From: Bacteroidales bacterium
Lineage (GTDB): Bacteria > Bacteroidota > Bacteroidia > Bacteroidales > Lentimicrobiaceae
Assembly: GCA_022837485.1 (NCBI GenBank)
Contig: JALHHH010000027.1
Coordinates: forward strand, 1-64,000
Direction: 5' to 3'
DNA: 64,000 bases
A program made the translations under genes and the position numbers. Of this stretch, positions 52,163-60,138 are shown one piece after another (the first letter of the stretch is position 1; each line of letters starts with the position of its first letter). Under the pieces are notes generated by a model, which saw only the letters and a list, made by a program, of their open reading frames with translations, did not search any database and was not told the DNA's origin.

Positions 52163-52615
52163 TTATACTTCTGTCTTTGTTTTTTCAATCAGACGAATAT
52201 CGCCTATTTTCATCGATTTATCTACCGCCTTGCACATATCATAGATGGTCAGCAATGCCACGCTTACAGCAGTCAAAGCCTCCATTTCAACTCCGGTCTG
52301 TCCCACACAGCGTGCCGTTGAAGTAACTTCAACACCTGTAGTTACCAGGTTGGTTTTTACTTCCACACGGGTCAGCTGAAGAGGGTGGCAAAGCGGGATC
52401 AGTCGACTGGTTTCTTTTGCTGCCTGTATTCCAGCAATCTCGGCAACGGTGAGCACGTCGCCCTTTTTCATTTCGTTTTCACGGATGAGATCCAGGGTTT
52501 GCTCTGTCAGATAAATAAACCCCGATGCCAATGCGGTTCGCACCTGAAGTGGTTTGCCGCTGACATCCACCATGTTGGCCTTGCCTTTATCGTTGGTATG
52601 TGAAAATGTGCCCAT
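52163..52615 (-). CDS. moaC: Cyclic pyranopterin monophosphate synthase
   Basis: Converts 3',8-cyclo-GTP, the product of MoaA, to cyclic pyranopterin monophosphate. Diagnostic sequence is visible throughout: MVDVSGKP, IAGIQAAKETSRLIPLCHPL, and TGVEMEALTAVSVALLTIYDMCKAVDK with the catalytic Lys, closing in IGDIRLIEKT. The length of 150 residues is close to that of other MoaC proteins (about 160). It follows moaA by 69 bases and nearly touches the next gene. Assignment is secure. Confidence 0.96.
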   Translation of the reverse strand: MGTFSHTNDKGKANMVDVSGKPLQVRTALASGFIYLTEQTLDLIRENEMKKGDVLTVAEIAGIQAAKETSRLIPLCHPLQLTRVEVKTNLVTTGVEVTSTARCVGQTGVEMEALTAVSVALLTIYDMCKAVDKSMKIGDIRLIEKTKTEV

Positions 52616-52684
52616 TTGCTCTTTTTGTTAATATTGATGTGCGAACGATGTCGATAAGAATATTTCTCACTGCCGCCTGAAGCT

Positions 52685-53485
52685 TTATCCTCCGATATTA
52701 TAAAATTCACCTTTCAGATTCATACTTCCGCACGAGGGTTTGTTCTTTAATGCTTGTCTGAAAGCTTCTTCCGCACCCAAAAGCCGCACATCGTACTCCC
52801 GTTCGCTGAAAAGACAAGGCATTATCTTTCCGCTGGCTGTGAGCCGGAGCCTGTTGCAATGAGCACAGTCACCCCCCTCTCCGCCTTCCACAACGCTGAA
52901 ATGGCCTTCCGAAAGGTTCATCTGGTGAATAAACCGCACTTCCAGACCGTTTTTCCTGCAATATTCCGACACAATCAGAGCATCGGGTTCGTTTGATGAC
53001 CCTTTGACCACACAGTTTATTTTTACCGGCTTAAGACCAGCATCCGTGGCGGCCTGAATGCCTTCCAGCGCTTTCATCAGAGTGCCTCCGCGCGTCAGGA
53101 TGCGGTATTTGTTTTCGTCGAGTGTATCAAGACTAACGTTCACCCGCATCAATCCGGCCTTTTTCAAAGCGACTGCAAATTGTCCGAGAAGGATACCATT
53201 GGTGGTCATGGAAAGGTCACGAATGCCATCTATGGACGAAAGCATCTCCACAAGGTTTACAATCCCTTTTCGTACCAGTGGTTCGCCTCCGGTAAGCCGT
53301 ACCTTGTCGATGCCCATCGCTACGCCGGCACGAACAATTGCTGCTATTTCCTCAAAAGAGAGAATCTCGCTGTGACTGAGCATGCGTATCCCGTCTTCGG
53401 GCATACAATAAACACAACGAAGGTTGCAGCGGTCGGTAACCGATATCCTCAGATAGTTGATTTTACGATTATAGCAGTCGAACAT
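52685..53485 (-). CDS. moaA: GTP 3',8-cyclase, short form
   Basis: Radical SAM enzyme for the first Moco step. The first iron-sulfur cluster is bound by DRCNLRCVYCMPEDG, followed by LTGGEPLVRKG and MTTNGILL. The second cluster motif is intact: CAHC, then 13 residues, then Cys (CAHCNRLRLTASG ... MPCLF). The C-terminal GG, needed for cyclase function in known MoaA, is also kept (FYNIGG). At 266 residues it is about 60 shorter than typical MoaA; the missing part is the stretch between the VRFIHQM strand and the second cluster, which contains only SEGHFSVVEGGEGG. The start overlaps the end of moeA by 17 bases. Confidence 0.9.
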   Translation of the reverse strand: MFDCYNRKINYLRISVTDRCNLRCVYCMPEDGIRMLSHSEILSFEEIAAIVRAGVAMGIDKVRLTGGEPLVRKGIVNLVEMLSSIDGIRDLSMTTNGILLGQFAVALKKAGLMRVNVSLDTLDENKYRILTRGGTLMKALEGIQAATDAGLKPVKINCVVKGSSNEPDALIVSEYCRKNGLEVRFIHQMNLSEGHFSVVEGGEGGDCAHCNRLRLTASGKIMPCLFSEREYDVRLLGAEEAFRQALKNKPSCGSMNLKGEFYNIGG

Positions 53486-54644
53486 TTTTTAGGGCTCCTT
53501 TTGGTATTTTGGTTTCGCCGATTTCAATGGCGATAATGCCATCGGCCTCTGCGTAAGAGTGAATATGAGCAGAACCATGATATTCGAGGGGCTCAATGCT
53601 GTTGCCGGAGTTTATTTTTACAGGAATAAACGATTTCCGTACGGCCTTTTTCCGGATAAAATCGGAAGCAGTAGGAAGTGCAATTACCCTGGGGTTGTAT
53701 AAATGTCCCATCATCCTGTTGGCAAGAGGGCGCACCAGCATTTCAAACTGAACGAAGGCCGATACCGGGTTTCCGGGAAGCCCGAAAAGGTACTTGTCGC
53801 GACCCGCACCAAAAACGGTAGGTCGCCCCGGCTGAACCGCAATGCTCTTGAACAGAATCTCTATGCCCAATTCTTTGATTACAGCAGGAACATGGTCGTA
53901 GTCGCCCATAGAAACACCTCCTGTAAGCAAAAGAATGTCGCACTTCTCCAGGGTTTCGGAAATCATTGCTCTCAGACTTTGCGGGGTATCGGCCGCAATT
54001 CCTGCATAATGCCAGTCCATGCCTGCATTTTCTACCTGTGCAATCAACTGCCAGGAATTGCTGTTTCTGATCTGACCCGGTCGTGGTTTATTTCCCGGTT
54101 CTGTTAGTTCATCGCCCGTGGATATAATCCCTGCTACAGGCTTTCTGAAGACAGGAACGTTTGTGATGCCTACGGCAGCAAGAATGGCTGTGTGCTGTGG
54201 CTTAAGTAAAGTGCTTTTCTCCAGTACCTTCGCGCCGAGTTTTACATCCTCGGCCCGGTATGCAATATTGGAAGAGGTTCCGGCGGCTGTATAAATTACC
54301 GATCCGTCTCCCATTGTCTTCGTATGCTCAATCATGACTACCGTATCGGCACCCTGAGGTACCATGGCTCCCGTCATAATACGCGAACAGTGCCCCTTGC
54401 CGATGACCGATTCAGGGACAATACCTGCCGGAATTACCTCCACTACCTCCAGCGGCCCGGGCAGATCTTCGCGGCGACAGGCAAAACCATCAACCGCTGC
54501 CTTGTCAAACGGCGGCATCTCAACATCCGAGAAAATATCCTCTGCCAGAATCCTGCCTGCCGATTGTACAAGATCAACCGTCTCCCTCACGGGAACAACA
54601 GTTACACTTCCCGTTATTTCCAGGGCTTCTTCAAACGTAATCAT
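53469..54644 (-). CDS. moeA: Molybdopterin molybdenumtransferase
   Basis: Inserts molybdenum into adenylated molybdopterin. Characteristic segments: EDIFSDVEMPPFDKAAVDGFAC, IMTGAMVPQGADTVVMIEHT, the VGITNVPVFRKPVAGIISTGDEL start of the MogA-like domain, ILLTGGVSMGDYDHVP, and the metal-binding-site region VQPGRPTVFGAG with LFGLPGNPVSAFVQFE. Length 391 is typical. It is the first gene of the Moco operon, with a -7 element 17 bases upstream. Assignment is secure. Confidence 0.96.
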   Translation of the reverse strand: MITFEEALEITGSVTVVPVRETVDLVQSAGRILAEDIFSDVEMPPFDKAAVDGFACRREDLPGPLEVVEVIPAGIVPESVIGKGHCSRIMTGAMVPQGADTVVMIEHTKTMGDGSVIYTAAGTSSNIAYRAEDVKLGAKVLEKSTLLKPQHTAILAAVGITNVPVFRKPVAGIISTGDELTEPGNKPRPGQIRNSNSWQLIAQVENAGMDWHYAGIAADTPQSLRAMISETLEKCDILLLTGGVSMGDYDHVPAVIKELGIEILFKSIAVQPGRPTVFGAGRDKYLFGLPGNPVSAFVQFEMLVRPLANRMMGHLYNPRVIALPTASDFIRKKAVRKSFIPVKINSGNSIEPLEYHGSAHIHSYAEADGIIAIEIGETKIPKGALKNVRLL

Positions 54645-54660
54645 GAAATTAAGTTTTGGG

Positions 54661-54668
54661 CAAAGATA
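54661..54668 (-). promoter_or_regulatory. -7 element of the moeA (Moco) operon
   Basis: Minus-strand TATCTTTG is a full TAnnTTTG match; transcription would start near 54656, leaving only about 12 bases before the moeA ATG. That leaves no room for a molybdenum-cofactor riboswitch in the leader. The -33 element is not clear. Confidence 0.5.
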
Positions 54669-54742
54669 ATGAACCCCGGCGATATGAACAGCCTTTCCTG
54701 TAGCTATCTTTCCGGTCGGGGATGCCGTAGCCCCGGTTCAGG

Positions 54743-55633
54743 CTATATCAGCCCTTTTTCTTTCATCTCCTTGTATTGAAGCAGAACCAAGCCATCGGCA
54801 AGCCCTATCCTGGGGGCAATAACCATACCCAGTCCGGTCCATTTCAAAATCCGGATGAATATTCTTGCCGCAGGAACAATTACATCGGCACGGTCAGGCC
54901 GCAGTCCCATACGCTCTATCCGGGCAGCAAGCGGCATGGTGTTCAGCTGTTTATAGGCATACACCAGCTGATCAAAGGTGATCATGTTGTTGATGGCGTG
55001 TCCGTATAATTTTGTGATTTTATTGATGTTGCCACCCGAGCCTATACAGTTCATCCTGCCAAAATCAGTTTTAAACTGCTGAAGCCATTTTCGAAGGTGC
55101 TCCCACTCGGATTCTTCCACCTTGTCGGCAAGCAAACGGATGGTGCCTATTTTAAAGGAGTTAGATGTTATGAAACGCTCCCCTTCAAGCACCGAAAGCT
55201 CCGTGGAGCCCCCTCCAACATCGATGTAAAGTGTTTTGCTGAAGTTCTTGTTGACAAATATATTGCTAAGTGAACTGATGATGTTTGCTTCTTCAATGCC
55301 GTCTATCATGCCTATTTCCATGCCCGTTTCCTGCTTTACGCGATCAAGTACCTCCCGGTTATTGGATGCTTCACGCATGGCCGAAGTAGCTGCAACACGG
55401 TATCCGGCGGGCTGATACACATCAATCAGTAGTTTAAACGCCTGCATGGTCTTTACCAGATCATCGGCACGCTGTTGCGAAATCATACCCCCGTTGAAAA
55501 CATCAAAGCCAAGCCTTAGTGGTATCCTTATTAAACTGGCCTTTTCAGTAACCGGTCCGGCCTTGCTTTCAAAAACATTCGCAAAAAGCAGCCTCACAGC
55601 ATTCGATCCAATATCTATACTCGAAAAAAGCAT
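54743..55633 (-). CDS. Ppx/GppA family exopolyphosphatase-like phosphatase
   Basis: An ASKHA-fold phosphatase. N-terminal SSIDIGSNAVRLLFANV is the phosphate-1 motif; AATSAMREASNNREVL, then LYIDVGGGSTELSVLEG (phosphate-2) and the FKIGTIRL segment follow, with NCIGSGGNINKI and RADVIVPAARIF in the C-terminal lobe. Length 296 corresponds to the short form lacking the extra C-terminal domains of E. coli Ppx. It could hydrolyse polyphosphate or pppGpp; which one is not readable. It follows lpxH by ten bases on the same strand. Confidence 0.9.
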   Translation of the reverse strand: MLFSSIDIGSNAVRLLFANVFESKAGPVTEKASLIRIPLRLGFDVFNGGMISQQRADDLVKTMQAFKLLIDVYQPAGYRVAATSAMREASNNREVLDRVKQETGMEIGMIDGIEEANIISSLSNIFVNKNFSKTLYIDVGGGSTELSVLEGERFITSNSFKIGTIRLLADKVEESEWEHLRKWLQQFKTDFGRMNCIGSGGNINKITKLYGHAINNMITFDQLVYAYKQLNTMPLAARIERMGLRPDRADVIVPAARIFIRILKWTGLGMVIAPRIGLADGLVLLQYKEMKEKGLI

Positions 55634-55643
55634 GTCGGTGTTT

Positions 55644-56426
55644 TTAAGTTAGTGATGCAGGAACTCCATCTCTGAATGTCATCATCTCCAGTTTTTCTCC
55701 ATCAAAAACAGCATAGGAATAGTTGCTGATCCAGTCGCCCAGATTCACGTATTTGCTTTGATCTCCAACCGGAATAACAGCCGGGATGTGACGGTGACCG
55801 AAAATGAAATAATCGATGCCGGGATTACGCGTCAGATATTCTTCTGCAAACAGGTACATGCGCTCCTTTGCCAGGTCAATGGTTCCCTCGTCTGTCAGCT
55901 GTTTTTCATCCCTCAATATATTGGCGTACCGGCTCCTGCGCGAAAAAAACAAGGCCATCCGAGTGCCCAGGTCGGGATGAAGCCAGTTAAAAAGCCACTG
56001 ATTTGGCCTGAACTCAAATACCCGTTTCAAAAACTTGTAGCCGGTGTCACCAGGTCCCAGACCGTCGCCGTGCGACAGGAAAAATTTCCGGCCTGCCCAT
56101 TCACGGATCTCCGGCTCACGCATAATCTTTAAGCCAAGCTCACGCGATAAGTAATCGAACGCCCAGATGTCGTGATTTCCCCTGAACAGTATTACCGGTA
56201 TTCCCTGATCCGTTAATTCGGCGAGCTTCCCGAAAAGGCGCGCAAATCCTTTGGGTATAACGGTTTGATACTCAAACCAGAAATCGAAGATATCGCCCAT
56301 CAGAAAAATTTCAGTGGCATCGCTGCGCACGCTTTCGAGCCACTTTACAAGCAGTTTCTCGCGTTCCAGACTCGAATCGTGGTCGGGTATCCCAAGATGA
56401 AAATCAGAAGCAAAATATATTTTCAA
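55644..56426 (-). CDS. lpxH: UDP-2,3-diacylglucosamine diphosphatase
   Basis: A calcineurin-like metallophosphatase that hydrolyses UDP-2,3-diacylglucosamine to lipid X in lipid A synthesis. Metal ligands are in SDFHLG (residues 7-12), MGDIFDFW, RGNHDIWAF, LSHGDG and FGHRH. The segment GDTGYKFLKRVFEF and the two Arg-rich stretches around RRSRYANILRD fit LpxH/LpxH2. It is somewhat longer (260) than E. coli LpxH (240). The start codon is TTG at 56426: no in-frame ATG exists before an upstream stop, and family proteins begin exactly at MKIYFASDFHLG. It precedes ppx/gppA. Confidence 0.9.
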   Translation of the reverse strand: MKIYFASDFHLGIPDHDSSLEREKLLVKWLESVRSDATEIFLMGDIFDFWFEYQTVIPKGFARLFGKLAELTDQGIPVILFRGNHDIWAFDYLSRELGLKIMREPEIREWAGRKFFLSHGDGLGPGDTGYKFLKRVFEFRPNQWLFNWLHPDLGTRMALFFSRRSRYANILRDEKQLTDEGTIDLAKERMYLFAEEYLTRNPGIDYFIFGHRHIPAVIPVGDQSKYVNLGDWISNYSYAVFDGEKLEMMTFRDGVPASLT

Positions 56427-56518
56427 GCGTTCGGGTTTTAATTCTGTTTGTCAGATGCCGCCAACCGTCTGCACTTTTTTGGCAGGAACAGCTCGCTGCA
56501 TTTATAATATTTGAAATG

Positions 56519-56526
56519 TAAACCTA
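56519..56526 (-). promoter_or_regulatory. -7-like element upstream of lpxH
   Basis: Minus-strand TAGGTTTA matches seven of eight positions of TAnnTTTG and lies in the gap between the thioredoxin-fold lipoprotein gene and lpxH, about 93 bases before the lpxH start. Confidence 0.3.
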
Positions 56527-56551
56527 CGAAAAACACAGCAACTTATTACCA

Positions 56552-57733
56552 TTAATGCTTGTTTTTGCCCTTAAAAACGGATTCCATGTATTCTCCGGCC
56601 ATGGATACGGAAACAAACCGGTCGATGATCTTCTTTTTGCTGTCAAGTAATAGTATCACGGGCAGTTTTGTTACCATGTACTCTGCGGCAACCGGAGAAT
56701 TCACCCCAAGTGTATCGTTTACGTTTATCCACCAGAGCTTATCCAGGTTAACGGCCGCCTTCCATCGTTCCGCCAGCGGATCAAGCGATACAGCATAAAC
56801 GGACAATCCCCGGTTCCGGTATCTTTCATAAAACTGCTTCAGCTCGTGATTCGATTTACGGCTGGCGGCATCGTTCGGGGCCCAGAAATAAACCAGGGTG
56901 TATTCGCCGGGGGTATCGCCAAGAGCCCTTGGGTTGCCGCTCATGTCGGGAAGCCGGATAGGCGGGGCCGCATTCCCTGCTTGTAATGCCTTGCGGGATG
57001 CTTCTTCCAGGGCGAGGCGTTGCTTTAGTTTGTCTACACGCCTCTGATGAAGAATCAAATGCCGGTTTCCCGGATAGTGTTCCCTGAGTGTTGAATCGAT
57101 CAACAGAAACCAGCGGCTGTCTGCAAATTCATCAAAAAGCGATGATTGACCGATTTTAGTATTGATTACCAGTATCTGCGAAAGAGCTGCGGGATTGTTG
57201 ATGATGTACTCCGTTGCATGCAGCTTCAGAAGCGCTGCAATCTGGTTGTATTTTAAGGCTGCCGAATCCCTCAGAGTTGCAAAATCGTCCCTGTATCTGG
57301 CCTGTTCCAGGAATGCAGACACACTGTCGATTTCCCTTAATGCCTGTTGCCTCTTTTCAGTAAAGCGTGCATAACGTTCTGCTTCAATGCCTCCGCTTAT
57401 ACTTTCCCGATCCGTTCCGCCTGCGTAAATCTTTATGCTGTCGCCCGGTTGTATTACCAGAATACCCGATCGAACCTTCCCCGCTTCAATAAAGTAGAAT
57501 CCGGGTTCGGTAATTTTAAGTTTAAAACTGAAATCCCCGTTACGGCGACTTTTTACAGAGTCTGTCCCGTACGTCCGAAGAGTGTCGATGCATCTTAAGA
57601 CAACCTCTTCGCGTGAACCGGTGTTTCCGGTGATGTATGCACGTTCATGCCCTGCGGGCTGCCGGCACGAGATAATGCCAGCGGATGCAAACAGCAGAAG
57701 CAAGAGGTGCAGGCGTATTGCTCTTCGTTTCAT
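56552..57733 (-). CDS. Thioredoxin-fold lipoprotein without a CxxC motif
   Basis: A lipoprotein (ATG 57733, lipobox AGIISC, Cys23) with an N-terminal beta domain resembling DUF4369 (AYITGNTGSREEVVLRC ... GFYFIEAGKVRSGILVIQPGD), a helical middle, and a C-terminal TlpA/AhpC-type thioredoxin domain (AAPPIRLPDMSGNP, YTLVYFWAPND, GLSVYAVSLDP, TKLPVILLLDSKKKI). The usual WAxWCxxC is replaced by WAPNDAASRKSN, so no active-site cysteine pair is present and the cis-Pro loop (KLPVILL) remains. A redox role is unlikely; a binding or structural role is inferred. It lies between punA and lpxH on the same strand. Confidence 0.85.
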   Translation of the reverse strand: MKRRAIRLHLLLLLFASAGIISCRQPAGHERAYITGNTGSREEVVLRCIDTLRTYGTDSVKSRRNGDFSFKLKITEPGFYFIEAGKVRSGILVIQPGDSIKIYAGGTDRESISGGIEAERYARFTEKRQQALREIDSVSAFLEQARYRDDFATLRDSAALKYNQIAALLKLHATEYIINNPAALSQILVINTKIGQSSLFDEFADSRWFLLIDSTLREHYPGNRHLILHQRRVDKLKQRLALEEASRKALQAGNAAPPIRLPDMSGNPRALGDTPGEYTLVYFWAPNDAASRKSNHELKQFYERYRNRGLSVYAVSLDPLAERWKAAVNLDKLWWINVNDTLGVNSPVAAEYMVTKLPVILLLDSKKKIIDRFVSVSMAGEYMESVFKGKNKH

Positions 57734-57808
57734 GCGGTGTTTTAAAATCAAGGGAGGTTGCCATACGTTTGAGTAAAGCAACCTCCCGGATCTGGGAACC
57801 GATTATGA

Positions 57809-58627
57809 TCAGAGTTCAATCTCTTCAAGCAATTCGCTGATAATCCGTGTCATTCTGGGTTCAGCCTTGCTTGCAGCATCAATTACAATCTGATGCGATA
57901 CCTCCACAATTTTGCCGGGTACTCCGAGATCGGAAATTACAGAAACGGCAAAAACGGGGAGACTCATGTGCCGTGCAACAATTACCTCCGGCACAGTGGA
58001 CATACCAACGGCATCGGCACCGAGAATATGAATGTAGCGGTATTCGGCCGGTGTTTCGAAAGTAGGCCCGGTAACACCGGCATATACTCCCGTACGGAAC
58101 GGTATTCCGGCACGGCTGGCAATGTTCGATGCCATATCAAGAATCCGTCGGTCGTAAGCCTCACTCATATCCGGGAAACGGGGGCCAAGTACGTCGTTGT
58201 TCCTGCCAATCAGCGGATTGGTGCCCATCAGGTTGATGTGGTCGGTAATAAACATGATATCGCCTACCTCAAAGCCGGGATTTAGACCTCCGCTTGCATT
58301 CGATACAAACAGCACCTGTATTCCAAGTGCCTGCATAACCCTTACGGGGAATGTTACTTCGTGCATCGAGTAACCTTCATAAAAATGGAAGCGACCCTGC
58401 ATGGCAACAATCGCTTTTCCGCCCAGCGTACCAAAAATCAGCTGGCCTTTATGTCCCTCAACGGTTGATACCGGGAAATTGGGAATTTCGTTGTATGGAA
58501 TTTCACATTCGGTTTTTATTTCTCTCACCAGCCCGCCAAGACCGGTTCCAAGAATAATTCCTGCCTCGGGAACGGTTTTAACCTGCTTCCGGATGTAATC
58601 AGCGCTCTCTTTGATTTGTTCTAACAT
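57809..58627 (-). CDS. punA: Purine nucleoside phosphorylase, class II (trimeric)
   Basis: Phosphorolysis of purine (deoxy)nucleosides, mainly guanosine and inosine. Phosphate-binding loop ILGTGLGGLVREI, then NFPVSTVEGHKGQLIFG, MQGRFHFYEGYSMHEVTFPVRVM, the purine-site VSNASGGLNPGFEVGD and AVGMSTVPEVIVARH. Length 272 is normal. The protein starts inside the 3' end of lpxK (29-base overlap), suggesting translational coupling with an otherwise unrelated function. Confidence 0.95.
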   Translation of the reverse strand: MLEQIKESADYIRKQVKTVPEAGIILGTGLGGLVREIKTECEIPYNEIPNFPVSTVEGHKGQLIFGTLGGKAIVAMQGRFHFYEGYSMHEVTFPVRVMQALGIQVLFVSNASGGLNPGFEVGDIMFITDHINLMGTNPLIGRNNDVLGPRFPDMSEAYDRRILDMASNIASRAGIPFRTGVYAGVTGPTFETPAEYRYIHILGADAVGMSTVPEVIVARHMSLPVFAVSVISDLGVPGKIVEVSHQIVIDAASKAEPRMTRIISELLEEIEL

Positions 58628-59663
58628 AGTTTAAAATTTGTTCGTCAAACGCCTGCTTATCTTCACCATGAAACTCCACCTCCATCGGCAGATAATACAC
58701 CGGCAGCTTTTGGGCAATTGCACAAAGTTTTGGCTGCAGCAGGCGCATGGCATCTTTCTCGGTGGTGACGAGCAGCTTATTCGGGCCGTAAAGATCGTCA
58801 AAATTTCGTTTGATCCGGTCAAGATCGTTTTCCGAATAGGGGTGATGGTCGGCAAACTTTACGATTGTCAGATCGTGGCAAAGAGGGTAGAGGTACTCTT
58901 CGATGGGATACGTATTGGCAATACCGGCAAACAACAATATTGCACTAAACTTTTTACCGGGTGGTATTTTCCTCCCGTCCCATAAGGAAATGATTTCCCC
59001 ATAATTGATGAAAGAAAAGTAAACGCTTTGCCCGGCACGCGGCCTGATATCGGACAACATCTGCCGTTTTACAATCGGGCTGAGTACCCGGGGAGTTTTA
59101 GTTACAATTACGATATCTGCTCTGCGTGCTCCCTTTGAAACCTCCCTGAGGCTTCCGACTGGAAGAAGATAATCCCGGAAGTACGGTTTGTGGTAATCGG
59201 TAAGCAATATCGACAGTCCAGCCTTAACATACCTGTGCTGAAAAGCATCGTCGAGAAGGATTACTCCGGTTTCCGGATCCTGCTTGCATATTTCTCTGAT
59301 TCCCCGGTTTCGGTCCGAATCCACATTCACGCCTGTCCCGCTGAACTTTCTGTAATATTGCATGGGCTCATCCCCGATCACAGAGCTATCCGAATCGGCG
59401 CCGGCACGTATGTATCCGCGCGTGCGCCTTCCGTATCCCCGGCTCAGCGTATTTACCCTGAATTCGCCAGATAAAAGACGAATCAGATATTCAACATGTG
59501 GAGTTTTTCCGGTACCACCGGTCGATAAATTTCCAACCACGATTACCGGTAATTCATGATTAATTCCGCGCAAAATACCGCAGTTGAAGAGGAAATTTCT
59601 GATGCCGGTTACGATTCCGTAAACCGCTGCAAACGGATACAAAAGAAACCTGAGTACTTCCAT
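58599..59663 (-). CDS. lpxK: Tetraacyldisaccharide 4'-kinase
   Basis: Phosphorylates the 4' position of the lipid A disaccharide at the inner membrane. The N terminus has a membrane-associated helix (LLYPFAAVYGIVTGIRNFLFN), then the Walker A-like NLSTGGTGKTPHVEYLI, LSRGYGRRTRGYI, IGDEPMQYYRKF, LLDDAFQHRYVKAGLSIL and, late, FADHHPYSENDL and TTEKDAMRLL. Length 354 fits. It is followed, with overlap, by punA, and lies in the same minus-strand cluster as lpxH. Confidence 0.95.
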   Translation of the reverse strand: MEVLRFLLYPFAAVYGIVTGIRNFLFNCGILRGINHELPVIVVGNLSTGGTGKTPHVEYLIRLLSGEFRVNTLSRGYGRRTRGYIRAGADSDSSVIGDEPMQYYRKFSGTGVNVDSDRNRGIREICKQDPETGVILLDDAFQHRYVKAGLSILLTDYHKPYFRDYLLPVGSLREVSKGARRADIVIVTKTPRVLSPIVKRQMLSDIRPRAGQSVYFSFINYGEIISLWDGRKIPPGKKFSAILLFAGIANTYPIEEYLYPLCHDLTIVKFADHHPYSENDLDRIKRNFDDLYGPNKLLVTTEKDAMRLLQPKLCAIAQKLPVYYLPMEVEFHGEDKQAFDEQILNYVRTNQRER

Positions 59664-60138
59664 GGCTTAAAAGTATGCAATCCTGTTTATCTTGCAAAAT
59701 ATTTTACACGATATATTTTTTCTATACGTTTCTCCATATATCTGATGCAAAGGAAATAGCGCTTGCCGAAATGCCCCTGATGATTAGTTAAAAAATTTTT
59801 AACATACCCTGAGTCAGGTTTCAGAAATTTAGCTATCCTAAATCCTCCGGTTCGGGTAGGCTTGGCGTTATAACAATCCATGTTTTACCCGGGATGAAGG
59901 CAGTTCCTTTCCGGGATGTAATGCCTTCCTTATTATCTGAATTATCTGAGTTCCGGCTGATTTTTTCGTTACCACTTGCGATTTGAATTGAAATCCTGTA
60001 GGTTTGAAAGGAATTTTAAACCATTATCAAACTCACACGTTTTCTTGTTGAATTCTATCCAAGGGAAGGATTTTGTTGTATGCCGGACTTTGGGCAAGCG
60101 AAACAAACTTGCCGCGCCGTTCGTTAAATCAGTGAAAG
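59664..60138. other. AT-rich region between the divergent lpxK and Nif3-like genes
   Basis: No gene or tRNA is visible. The right half holds the promoter of the Nif3-like gene. The left half has short A/T runs and an ATATTTTG word in lpxK orientation that only partly matches the -7 element. Confidence 0.4.
59976..60006 (+). promoter_or_regulatory. Promoter of the Nif3-like gene
   Basis: TTG at 59976-59978, a 20-base spacer and TAGGTTTG at 59999-60006 match the consensus. It would give a rather long leader of about 128 bases before ATG 60139. Confidence 0.6.

Noticed and set aside
54700..54740. GC-rich hairpin upstream of moeA as a possible Moco riboswitch
   Set aside because: It lies upstream of the predicted transcript start and does not resemble the Moco RNA motif; the leader would be only about 12 bases.
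59664..60138. Possible tRNA in the lpxK/Nif3-like gap
   Set aside because: A GGTTCGGG word recalls a T arm, but no acceptor or anticodon stem can be formed around it.
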